A stretch of 6,650 bases of DNA from Candidatus Woesearchaeota archaeon CG11_big_fil_rev_8_21_14_0_20_43_8 (GCA_002762705.1 PCVE01000114.1:1-6650); one strand, 5' to 3'; shown: positions 1 through 5,431, counted from the stretch's first letter. Numbers and translations: made by a program. The notes: generated by a model not told the origin, from the sequence alone.

Positions 1-29
1 GGTCGCGAGTTCAATTCTCGCCGAGGGCT
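1..29 (+). tRNA. tRNA 3' end (partial, possibly Thr or Cys)
   Basis: The window opens inside a tRNA. Bases 5-9 (GCGAG) and 17-21 (CTCGC) form a perfect 5-bp T-stem around a canonical seven-base T-loop, TTCAATT. Bases 22-28 (CGAGGGC) are the 3' strand of the acceptor stem and base 29 (T) is the discriminator. CCA is not encoded, as in many archaeal tRNAs. The anticodon lies outside the window. A U73 discriminator is typical of archaeal tRNA-Thr and of tRNA-Cys, so either is possible; the identity is inference. A T-rich stretch follows at about 29-38 and may end the transcript. Confidence 0.8.
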
Positions 30-306
30 TAATTTCTTACTATTACTACGCACCACACATATTGTTTCGGTTTTGTAATCTTGTATCCATTAACGAAATT
101 CAAGTGTAATTTTATTACGGATGCTTGTTTGCTATGCAATTCACTTTCAGAATAGGCTTTAAATCCACTTCTACGCCCACAAATTAAGGAATTGAACATA
201 TTGTCTAATTCTTACCTGCAAGCATTGGACAGAATGAACGTATCCTCAACGACTTCTGCCGCACTGATCGACTTCCAAACGCATTGTCATGCACCGGAAT
301 GTTTCC
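29..306 (-). pseudogene. possible decayed transposase 3' end (weak)
   Basis: This mostly noncoding 355-base gap (30-384) contains two minus-strand reading pieces in different frames. The downstream piece (199 to 29) reads as 56 residues beginning MFNSLICGRRSGFKAY and ending in TAA at the tRNA edge. The upstream piece (about 306 to 208) reads NIPVHDNAFGSRSVRQKS and then stops. The order (an Asn-Ala/Arg-rich block, then a GFKAYSE-like block and a KLHLNFVN-like block) recalls the C-terminal part of DDE transposases. That would make it an insertion-sequence remnant next to a tRNA gene. No terminal inverted repeats or target duplication were found. This rests on impression, not on a recognised motif; it could be random sequence. 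Confidence 0.25.
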
Positions 307-335
307 GAAATTATACCAAAAACAGTATAAAATAC

Positions 336-357
336 AAAAATTTAAATAGTAATATAC
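336..357 (+). promoter_or_regulatory. TATA-box region for the HEPN/MNT operon
   Basis: The AT-rich stretch contains TTTAAATAG at 341-349 and a second TATA-like AATATA at 351-356. From the usual archaeal spacing (about 26 bases from box centre to start of transcription), the first predicts a leader of about 15 bases and the second an almost leaderless transcript for the ATG at 385. No Shine-Dalgarno precedes that ATG. The box assignment is inferred from sequence and spacing. Confidence 0.5.
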
Positions 358-384
358 CATAATTAGTACAAAAAATAGCCAAAA

Positions 385-930
385 ATGGTAACTTATAAAG
401 AATTATTGCAAAAACAGCTTGTCAAGAAACTTGAAAAAGTAGAGAAAGAAAAATATGTACTTTTCCACTTAGATAATTACAAAATAGATCTAGATAGTTC
501 TGAACCCTTTATGCGATTAGGCAATCCAAAATATACTGTTATCGCAGGTTATTATGCTATGCTGAATGCCACATTATGGAATTTCGCAAAACATTTCAAT
601 CTGAAGATGAGTGAAAAAGATATTGGGGTACATACCAATTGCCTCATTGTTTTAGACGAAGTTGTGAAAGACAAGAAACGAAAAGAGCAGATCATCAGAT
701 TATTAGAAGAAGCAAAAGTCGAGTTCAACTCGTTCACAATCTTGAAGAAAAATTCTGAAGAGACATTGCCCTTGATGCTTAGACATTGCGCAGAAAAGAG
801 AAAGAAATACATATATTATTCTACGGAACGTAATCTACCAAAATCCGATGACAGGCTTAATGAAGCAAAGAACTTTATAGGTACTGTTGTAAAACCATAT
901 GTCTCAATGATGGAGAAGCTAAAATGTTAA
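385..930 (+). CDS. HEPN-family protein, partner of the downstream nucleotidyltransferase
   Basis: This 181-residue helical protein resembles the HEPN proteins that archaea encode beside minimal nucleotidyltransferases. Residues 1-25 are charged and helical. AGYYAMLNATLW (54-65) matches the AYYAMFxAxxAL helix of HEPN domains, and GVHTNCLIVL (81-90) matches the following K/G-x-H-xxLI helix. AEKRKKYIYYSTERN (136-150) matches the R-K-R-xxYxY-x-T block of this subgroup, and residues 156-177 form the last long helix. No Arg-x4-6-His ribonuclease motif is visible, so it is probably a binding or partner subunit rather than an active HEPN nuclease, though that is inference. It overlaps the next gene by 7 bases, which suggests translational coupling and a complex. 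The start is the first ATG after the TATA region; no Shine-Dalgarno is present. The HEPN family call is fairly secure; the function is not. Confidence 0.72.
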   Translation: MVTYKELLQKQLVKKLEKVEKEKYVLFHLDNYKIDLDSSEPFMRLGNPKYTVIAGYYAMLNATLWNFAKHFNLKMSEKDIGVHTNCLIVLDEVVKDKKRKEQIIRLLEEAKVEFNSFTILKKNSEETLPLMLRHCAEKRKKYIYYSTERNLPKSDDRLNEAKNFIGTVVKPYVSMMEKLKC

Positions 931-1505
931 TCGAACCCATATTAGGATACAAGTCGTCTCTGAGAGTGCTTTCTTTGCTGTTTGAGACACCAAGAAGACT
1001 AGTCAGTAGAAAAGATTTATTTGAATTCACAAAACTAGGCAATGCACCACTTAGCAAAGCCCTATCTAGACTAGTGAAGGCACAGATGATTTTTCTTGAA
1101 AAAAAAGGGAAAAAAGAGTTTTATCGTGTCAATTTGGACAACCATTACTCGATGCTGATCAAAAAAGCATGGGAAAATGAAAGGATGTCCGTCCGACAAC
1201 TGGACTATGACATAAAGATAATTGTCTCAGAATTCATACGACAGATATTGGACGTATCAGAAGTCAAAAGGATCATACTCTTTGGGTCATGGGCAAAGGG
1301 TACTGCTTCTATCAACTCGGATATTGACCTTGCATTGATATATAAAAATGAGACAACATCAGAAATAGAAACCACAAGGATTGTCAAACGGCTTGAAAAG
1401 CAATTTGGTAAGGAGATCCAGGTACACTATATGAGCGAAAGATCATTAGATAGCAAGAATAAGTTGGCTCTTGAGATCAACAGTGACGGTATTGATCTGC
1501 TATGA
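924..1505 (+). CDS. winged-helix / minimal nucleotidyltransferase (MNT) protein
   Basis: The protein has 193 residues. Residues 8-75 read as a winged helix-turn-helix: a helix (LRVLSLLFETP), a recognition region (GNAPLSKALSRLVKAQMI), and a wing ending EKKGKKEFYRVN. Residues 115-170 are the polymerase-beta-type nucleotidyltransferase core with GSWAKGTASINSDIDLALI, giving the GS motif (G121, S122) and two metal-binding Asp (D133, D135). The strand that normally carries the third carboxylate reads KEIQVHYM (163-170), with Gln or His where Asp is expected, so catalysis is uncertain. The end, EINSDGIDLL, matches the usual end of this archaeal subgroup. In known HEPN-MNT pairs the MNT can nucleotidylate or otherwise neutralise its HEPN partner. 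The fused winged helix suggests it also represses its own operon. It starts inside the HEPN gene (7-base overlap) and overlaps the next reading frame. Confidence 0.85.
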   Translation: MLIEPILGYKSSLRVLSLLFETPRRLVSRKDLFEFTKLGNAPLSKALSRLVKAQMIFLEKKGKKEFYRVNLDNHYSMLIKKAWENERMSVRQLDYDIKIIVSEFIRQILDVSEVKRIILFGSWAKGTASINSDIDLALIYKNETTSEIETTRIVKRLEKQFGKEIQVHYMSERSLDSKNKLALEINSDGIDLL

Positions 1506-2409
1506 TGCTCGCTCTGCCAGACCCGACTCTCTTACATGGACCTTCGACCTGCAGAAAAATAAGTTCAGAGAACTTTTCTCTGTGATGGATCTTTTTGAAC
1601 CATTGGACATCAGGTTTATAAGGCCAAACACACCCCTTCAACATATGAATATATTAGCGATCGGTAATGAGAAAGAGTTCTTGGAATATTGTAAAGACAG
1701 AGATATCACCCCGATCATATTCCCAGAAGAGCTGGAATTCAATGACAACAAGAACAAAGGATATCACTTTGTCTATGAGAAGCGATTGCATGGATGGGTA
1801 GACATCCAGGATATAACCGAACCTGCTATAATCCTGCTTGGTAGCGGAAACCACCATTACATATCACATTCAATACTTCGAAAAATCATAGATAAACAAC
1901 ATGATGGATACACACTGATCCTGATTGACAACCATCCAGACTGCGAAGATATCAACATCAAAGATCCAAAAGGAGATTATCCGATCAATTGCGCGACACA
2001 TGTCCGTGAGACATTGAGAAAGGGAAAACTAGTGGAAGTCATCCATATCTACAGAAAAGAACTGGCAAACGCAGATTGGTATGATACAAAGCTGAACAAA
2101 AGAACATACAAAGAAGCGACAGGAGAAGAACAAGCGACCATATTCAATGAACAGATGATAGACACAATACTTGCTAATATATTTGACGAAGTATATCTTT
2201 CGATAGACATCGATGCATTATCTCATGATGATGTAGACATTGAACAATATCAAGTCTATGACCAAGGCCAAATGCGGCTGGATGAATTATTATTGATATT
2301 AAGAAAGATAAAAAAATTAAAACAGATCATAGGGATCGATATCTGTGGAATGTCAGAAGACAAAAGAGCTGAATCGGTATATGATGCTATCATTGAAGTG
2401 TTGAGATAA
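1471..2409 (+). CDS. divergent arginase/ureohydrolase-fold metallohydrolase
   Basis: The family call rests on ordered ureohydrolase motifs (numbering from the 1471 TTG, 312 residues). GSGNHHYISH (124-133) stands where GGDHS is usual; H128 or H129 would be a ligand. LIDNHPDC (151-158) replaces DAHxD and keeps D153, H155 and D157. SIDIDAL (244-250) keeps D246 and D248 of SxDxDxxDP. DQGQMRLDELLLIL aligns with the GGLxxxE-L helix, and IGIDICGMSEDK (287-298) with the DxxExxP strand. All six manganese-ligand positions have candidates, so it is probably catalytic; the substrate (guanidino, formimidoyl or acyl compound) is unknown. The start is unclear. TTG 1471 and GTG 1483 overlap the MNT gene by 35 and 23 bases; ATG 1585 gives 274 residues and no overlap. 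TVTVLICYD near the N-terminus looks like the first strand, which favours the long form. None has a clear Shine-Dalgarno. It appears co-transcribed with the HEPN-MNT pair. Confidence 0.72.
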   Translation: MRSTVTVLICYDARSARPDSLTWTFDLQKNKFRELFSVMDLFEPLDIRFIRPNTPLQHMNILAIGNEKEFLEYCKDRDITPIIFPEELEFNDNKNKGYHFVYEKRLHGWVDIQDITEPAIILLGSGNHHYISHSILRKIIDKQHDGYTLILIDNHPDCEDINIKDPKGDYPINCATHVRETLRKGKLVEVIHIYRKELANADWYDTKLNKRTYKEATGEEQATIFNEQMIDTILANIFDEVYLSIDIDALSHDDVDIEQYQVYDQGQMRLDELLLILRKIKKLKQIIGIDICGMSEDKRAESVYDAIIEVLR

Positions 2410-2438
2410 AGATCTATATCCCATAAACCACGGGAAAG

Positions 2439-2470
2439 CTTGACTTCTGCGACAAATAATTACAGTCAAG
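2439..2470. promoter_or_regulatory. 7-bp inverted repeat after the arginase-like gene
   Basis: CTTGACT (2439-2445) and AGTCAAG (2464-2470) are perfect inverted copies separated by 18 bases. The pair lies 30 bases after the stop of the arginase-like gene and directly before an AT-rich stretch (AATATTTAAT, 2471-2480). It could be an operator at the next promoter or a weak transcript-end hairpin; the sequence does not decide which. Confidence 0.3.
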
Positions 2471-2505
2471 AATATTTAATCATCGCCATACAAAGATTAA
2501 TAAAG
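2471..2505 (+). promoter_or_regulatory. TATA-like elements before the CheD-like gene
   Basis: Two candidates are visible: AATATTTAAT (2471-2480) and GATTAATAAAG (2495-2505). The second is centred about 29 bases before the ATG at 2529, the spacing expected for a leaderless transcript. No Shine-Dalgarno precedes that ATG, which fits leaderless initiation. Confidence 0.4.
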
Positions 2506-2528
2506 CATACCAGAACCACCAACCCCAT

Positions 2529-2999
2529 ATGGCTGATATAATCGATAGGAAAGAATATCTTACCGCACCACTCATCAGATACGTCCATACGTCAACTAAA
2601 AAGCAGATCAGAAAATTCGATCGCTGGATGAATGTGGAATGGTGTGATGATGGAATCTCAAAGCAATTCCCTTTGGCGACTTTCGGCGCATCCTATTGCT
2701 GTGTGATCGCAGTGCGGGGCGGAAAGCAGTATGGCCTTATCCATCTGATGTCGCGTGATGATATCTATGAAATGACTCCTGAATTTGTCAATGGGTTCCG
2801 TGCAAAAAATCTCCAGGCTGTTCTGGTCGCTGGCATAAGGCAGAGCGATCTTGAAATAGCTGCTGGAGACATGGACATCATAGCTAAAGTATTCGACCCA
2901 AAAAAAATGATCGAAAAGGATGTGGTGATTGATCCGTCCAATAATTGCATATTCATACATAGATACCGACAAAAAACACAAATTATACCATTCAAGTAA
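2529..2999 (+). CDS. small protein with CheD/CNF-like Thr-Cys-His pattern (putative deamidase fold)
   Basis: I do not recognise this 156-residue soluble protein as a named family. Residues 48-73, PLATFGASYCCVIAVRGG then KQYGLIHL, resemble the core of CheD and CNF-type glutamine deamidases. A Gly-rich turn leads into a strand with Cys57, followed by a strand ending at His72. Thr51 lies six residues before Cys57, as Thr precedes Cys in CheD and BLF1, and the Cys-His spacing of 15 equals that recalled for CNF1. The TxGxxxC arrangement also matches CheD. If correct, it would deamidate Gln in a partner protein. No chemotaxis genes are nearby, so a receptor substrate is not implied. Cys58 is an alternative nucleophile. 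It appears to have its own promoter. The C-terminus may be altered by a frameshift at an A6 run (2971-2976), see findings. The deamidase reading is inference from spacing alone. Confidence 0.6.
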   Translation: MADIIDRKEYLTAPLIRYVHTSTKKQIRKFDRWMNVEWCDDGISKQFPLATFGASYCCVIAVRGGKQYGLIHLMSRDDIYEMTPEFVNGFRAKNLQAVLVAGIRQSDLEIAAGDMDIIAKVFDPKKMIEKDVVIDPSNNCIFIHRYRQKTQIIPFK

Positions 3000-3110
3000 A
3001 CCCAATGACTTTTTTGTTATCAGGACTATGTCAATTCCAGGAGAATTACTGATTCTTGAAAATAGGGAGATTGATAAGAAATAAATCATAAAAACACAAC
3101 AGTGTCAATC

Positions 3111-3251
3111 GAAAACGACCACCCCAGGTCACAGACCAGTGGCATAATTCGCAAAGCGAATTATAAGTTTGCTTAAAACTGCAAAGCAGTTTTAAATTCT
3201 GCTAAAGCAGAATTTAGCAAACTTAGCTCCGCTTCGCTCCGGGTCGTTTTC
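3111..3251. repeat. large multibranched palindromic element (structured RNA or mobile repeat)
   Basis: An outer 10-bp perfect stem, GAAAACGACC (3111-3120) with GGTCGTTTTC (3242-3251), encloses several perfect stems. GGTC-ACA-GACC lies at 3127-3137. ATAATTCGC-AAA-GCGAATTAT lies at 3144-3164. A 9-bp stem AAGTTTGCT (3165-3173) with AGCAAACTT (3216-3224) closes a compact three-way junction. Its two arms are TAAAACTGC-AAA-GCAGTTTTA (3174-3194) and AATTCTGC-TAAA-GCAGAATT (3195-3214). The loops share a GC(T)AAAGC core, and a GCTCCG direct repeat sits at 3226-3231 and 3236-3241 apart from small offsets. The stems abut with almost no unpaired bases. It lies between two plus-strand genes. It could be a noncoding RNA, a 3'-UTR structure, or a miniature mobile or palindromic repeat. 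A TC dinucleotide flanks both ends, too short to prove insertion. Confidence 0.8.
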
Positions 3252-3258
3252 TCGGACC

Positions 3259-3309
3259 CTTGCATTTCCACTAAATCACCACTCTTCAATAGACGAGTGG
3301 AAATGCAAG
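3259..3309. repeat. 14-bp perfect inverted repeat with an alternative inner hairpin
   Basis: CTTGCATTTCCACT (3259-3272) and AGTGGAAATGCAAG (3296-3309) pair perfectly around a 23-base loop. Within it, CCACTC (3279-3284) can instead pair with GAGTGG (3295-3300), so the right arm has two competing partners. There is no T-run directly after it, so it is not a classical intrinsic terminator. It ends 27 bases before the TATA box of the next gene and could be an operator, a transcript-end structure, or part of the preceding palindromic element. Confidence 0.7.
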
Positions 3310-3335
3310 AGTATAGAATCACCCTAAAGGATACG

Positions 3336-3344
3336 TTTATATAT
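3336..3344 (+). promoter_or_regulatory. TATA box for the exported coiled-coil protein gene
   Basis: TTTATATAT is a strong archaeal TATA-like sequence preceded by an A/G-rich AAAGGATACG that could act as a BRE. With usual spacing, transcription would begin near 3366, giving a short leader of about 16 bases that contains the GAGGTGA ribosome site. Confidence 0.6.
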
Positions 3345-3368
3345 CAGACCACCTAAAAATATCTCTTA

Positions 3369-3375
3369 GAGGTGA
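3369..3375 (+). promoter_or_regulatory. Shine-Dalgarno GAGGTGA deciding a TTG start
   Basis: GAGGTGA is complementary to the CACCTC core at the archaeal 16S rRNA 3' end and sits 6 bases before TTG 3382. It is the clearest ribosome binding site in the window and fixes the non-ATG start. The first codons after it encode the positive N-terminus and hydrophobic core of a signal sequence, which agrees. Confidence 0.75.
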
Positions 3376-3381
3376 ACCCAC

Positions 3382-4884
3382 TTGATAAAAAGAGGTTTTG
3401 TCATTCTGTTCTCGATAATTATAATAATCGCTGTCTTTTCTTTATCTTCATACGCTGCTGGCCTTCCAGACATTATGTCTAGTGTCCAGAAAAGGACAGC
3501 CGAATATGATTCTGGAAAGACAGACATCGCGCAGATGCTTGTGATGATAGAACATGACGTGAAAAAAGTCTACTCAGAGCTTGAGAGAAATACACCTGAC
3601 AAACACCTTGATGGGTTCTCTGAATCTGATTTTGATAGCGCCTTTGGAAAAAAAGATAATGTGTTCTTTTATACAAAAGATTTTGGTGTTATGCTTGAAA
3701 ATTATAACGGTGGTGAAGGAAACACTCTTCTGATAAATATTGTCCCAAGCAATAAAAAGATAGACATAGCTATTGATGAGGCAAGAAATGATTATGTGAA
3801 TAAAATGATGAATGACACGGCATCCAAAAATGCAGATCTTGATGCAAAAGCTGATAAGAAACAATCAGAAATTGATGCAATCCAGAAAAAGATAGATTCT
3901 GATGACGAACTGCCGGCCATAATGAACGATACCACTGCATTAGATGATCAGATCAAAATATTAATTGACGAAAAGAATAACTTGCTTGATCAGAAGAAAG
4001 AAAAAGGAGATTTCCATCCGGATGACGATGTTATTGACGCAGAAAGCATAAGGTGCAAAAACCGCTTTGAAGAGACTCTTAAGATAAGAAAACTATTTGA
4101 AAAAGCGCTGCCAGATTTTCCAAGTTGGTACTTCAAGCTTTTAAGAAGCGATCTTGATACCTATTTCAATGCAGCATCTGGCGCAGAATTTATGATGCTT
4201 AAAGTCATGGAGAATGGAAGAAGTCTAAAGGAGGATATGAAGTGCTTTGGAAAAGAGGACTGGTCGGGTGTAAGCAAAATAACCATCAATCATGAAAAAG
4301 AAACAGAAGAATTTTTCAAAGTCTGGGAAGAAGAAAATGTAAAAGGATACTGGACCACATATTATCAGTATTATTTCATGCCGAGTAAAACCATGATGCG
4401 AGAGATCATCCAGAAAAAGATCGATAATCCATCAGTCTCATCTAGCAGCGGACAAGGTGCCAACGAAAAAATAAAAAGTATAAAAAAGCTCGCTGATAGT
4501 TATGATGGTTCATTCGATGTGCAGATAAGGATATATGATTCTGATAAAGATCTGCTGAACAAACAAGTGACCATTAATCCAACAGTTATCCTTAGTTCCA
4601 AAAGTGTACATGGCAACCAAACCAAAATGGATCTTGATTTAGAGATCGATTACGATATCATGTATGAATTTATGCGGTATTCCATAATCGATCTCGAAGG
4701 AGATGACGTACATAAACCAGACTGGGTAGAGAAAAGTGTATCGAGTAGCAATGCCTGGGAAACATTCGGTGTTATCTCAAAGGGATTCAGCACTTGGATT
4801 AAAGGAGTCAAAGTACGACCGATATATGAGGTTCCAAAGCTTCTTCTGAATCTTAGGAATATAATCGAAATTTTTGGGGATTGA
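3382..4884 (+). CDS. exported or membrane-anchored coiled-coil protein, unknown function
   Basis: No family is recognised for this 500-residue protein. Residues 1-26 are a Sec-type signal sequence or membrane anchor: Lys3 and Arg4, a hydrophobic core FVILFSIIIIIAVFSL, then SSYAA with a plausible cleavage near residue 26. The mature part is mostly charged and helical. Residues about 125-210 are Lys/Glu/Asp/Gln-rich with heptad-like spacing, probably coiled coil. Residues 228-290 are a helical segment with aromatic clusters. A Ser-rich linker at 351-359 (SVSSSSGQG) leads to a likely beta-rich section (377-423, FDVQIRIYD to MDLDLEIDYD). Only two cysteines occur (225 and 288), which could form one disulfide outside the cell. 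It is monocistronic: own TATA box, Shine-Dalgarno, TTG start, and a T-rich stretch after the stop. A cell-envelope role is likely but the specific function is unknown. Confidence 0.85.
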   Translation: MIKRGFVILFSIIIIIAVFSLSSYAAGLPDIMSSVQKRTAEYDSGKTDIAQMLVMIEHDVKKVYSELERNTPDKHLDGFSESDFDSAFGKKDNVFFYTKDFGVMLENYNGGEGNTLLINIVPSNKKIDIAIDEARNDYVNKMMNDTASKNADLDAKADKKQSEIDAIQKKIDSDDELPAIMNDTTALDDQIKILIDEKNNLLDQKKEKGDFHPDDDVIDAESIRCKNRFEETLKIRKLFEKALPDFPSWYFKLLRSDLDTYFNAASGAEFMMLKVMENGRSLKEDMKCFGKEDWSGVSKITINHEKETEEFFKVWEEENVKGYWTTYYQYYFMPSKTMMREIIQKKIDNPSVSSSSGQGANEKIKSIKKLADSYDGSFDVQIRIYDSDKDLLNKQVTINPTVILSSKSVHGNQTKMDLDLEIDYDIMYEFMRYSIIDLEGDDVHKPDWVEKSVSSSNAWETFGVISKGFSTWIKGVKVRPIYEVPKLLLNLRNIIEIFGD

Positions 4885-4895
4885 TCTTTTTTATA
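4885..4895 (+). terminator. T-rich transcript end after the exported protein gene
   Basis: TCTTTTTTATA follows the TGA stop directly. Archaeal termination often needs only a short T-run on the coding strand, so this is a reasonable terminator. The same bases (TTTTTTATA) could also serve as a TATA box for the zinc-ribbon gene at 4955; sequence alone cannot separate the two. Confidence 0.4.
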
Positions 4896-4931
4896 TGGTA
4901 GATTACCTCAGAAAGAGTAGTAACATAGAAA

Positions 4932-4940
4932 TCTTTAAAT
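4932..4940 (+). promoter_or_regulatory. TATA-like box before the zinc-ribbon gene
   Basis: TCTTTAAAT is centred about 19 bases before ATG 4955 and about 31 before ATG 4967. Usual archaeal spacing would start transcription near 4962, which fits leaderless use of the second ATG better than the first. Confidence 0.4.
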
Positions 4941-4954
4941 CCATGTGATGACAT

Positions 4955-5116
4955 ATGATATCCGAAATGACCGACTATGATTATAACGAAGTCAAGCTAA
5001 CATGCTCAGTATGCGGAAGAGAAGTCACCACAATCGTCTTTGGAGAGCCAGATCCAGACAGTTATATCTGCCAGCAGTGCGAGATGGAACTCGAACAGGA
5101 CATGGATGACGATTGA
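4955..5116 (+). CDS. small zinc-ribbon protein
   Basis: This 53-residue protein has a four-cysteine zinc ribbon: LTCSVCGREV (C17, C20) and YICQQCEMEL (C39, C42), two CxxC knuckles 18 residues apart. The N-terminus and the C-terminus (EQDMDDD) are acidic. Such tiny acidic zinc ribbons are common in archaea and usually bind protein or nucleic acid; no specific role can be given. An in-frame stop at 4949-4951 rules out a longer N-terminus. ATG 4955 gives the full form. ATG 4967 (Met5) would keep the whole ribbon and sits at leaderless distance from the TATA-like box at 4932-4940. The cysteine motifs and codon pattern make a real gene likely despite its size. Confidence 0.75.
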   Translation: MISEMTDYDYNEVKLTCSVCGREVTTIVFGEPDPDSYICQQCEMELEQDMDDD

Positions 5117-5199
5117 CACGGAAATAATCGCAGAAAACCACAGATTTAAAACCGTCTGATCCTTGCTATTTTCTGACTGATTTAATCACAGACATAAAA

Positions 5200-5420
5200 A
5201 TGCTAAATAAAATAAAGAGACATCTCAAAGAAGTCATGGCAGTCAAGACTTCTCCACATTCCATCGCGTCAGGTTTCGCGATTGGGACATTCATATCCAT
5301 ATTGCCCCGACACCCGACTTGAACATCATCATCGGCCTTCTTCTCACCGGTAAAGATAAGTGTACCTGGCGGAAGACCGGCTTTCTTAGATCGCTTATGG
5401 ACATGGTTCGCCATACGTAA
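5200..5420 (+). pseudogene. frameshifted DUF2062-like membrane protein remnant
   Basis: From ATG 5200 the frame reads MLNKIKRHLKEV, then KTSPHSIASGFAIGTFISIL, and stops at TGA 5320-5322. SPHSIAxGFAIGxFIxxLP is the conserved core of DUF2062 proteins. The continuation of that core, TPDLNIIIGLLLTG, is present but in another frame (from about 5309), which ends at TAA 5418-5420. Removing two bases or adding one in the run around TTGCCCCGAC (5303-5312) would join them as ISILPTPDLN. Normal members are about 150-190 residues with further transmembrane helices. After LLLTG the sequence no longer fits in this frame, although the first frame has a vaguely suitable KISVPGG block, which hints at a second shift. 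It is either a decaying gene or sequencing error. The 5' end is intact-looking but no clear promoter was assigned. Confidence 0.6.
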
Positions 5421-5431
5421 TATCCTTGCAG

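Noticed and set aside
2405..2420. Near-palindrome GATAAAGATCTATATC at the end of the arginase-like gene
   Set aside because: Two mismatched position pairs in an AT-rich stretch over the stop codon; not distinguishable from chance.
2658..3089. 143-residue minus-strand reading frame opposite the CheD-like gene
   Set aside because: It lies fully antisense to a better-supported gene, has no recognisable domain and no promoter or ribosome site; it is a shadow of the plus-strand gene.
3144..3214. CRISPR-like repeated GCAAAGC units
   Set aside because: The units are halves of perfect hairpins without constant repeat length or unique spacers of even size; nested folding explains them.
4945..4951. 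GTGATGA matching a box C of an archaeal C/D guide RNA
   Set aside because: No CTGA box D lies at a suitable distance downstream and the match overlaps the start region of the zinc-ribbon gene.
5154..5192. GTCTG ... CAGAC inverted pair before the DUF2062 remnant
   Set aside because: Only five base pairs around a 29-base loop; too weak to call a terminator or operator.
5166..5414. 82-residue minus-strand reading frame
   Set aside because: The plus strand here encodes the conserved DUF2062-like core, so the minus-strand frame is its shadow.
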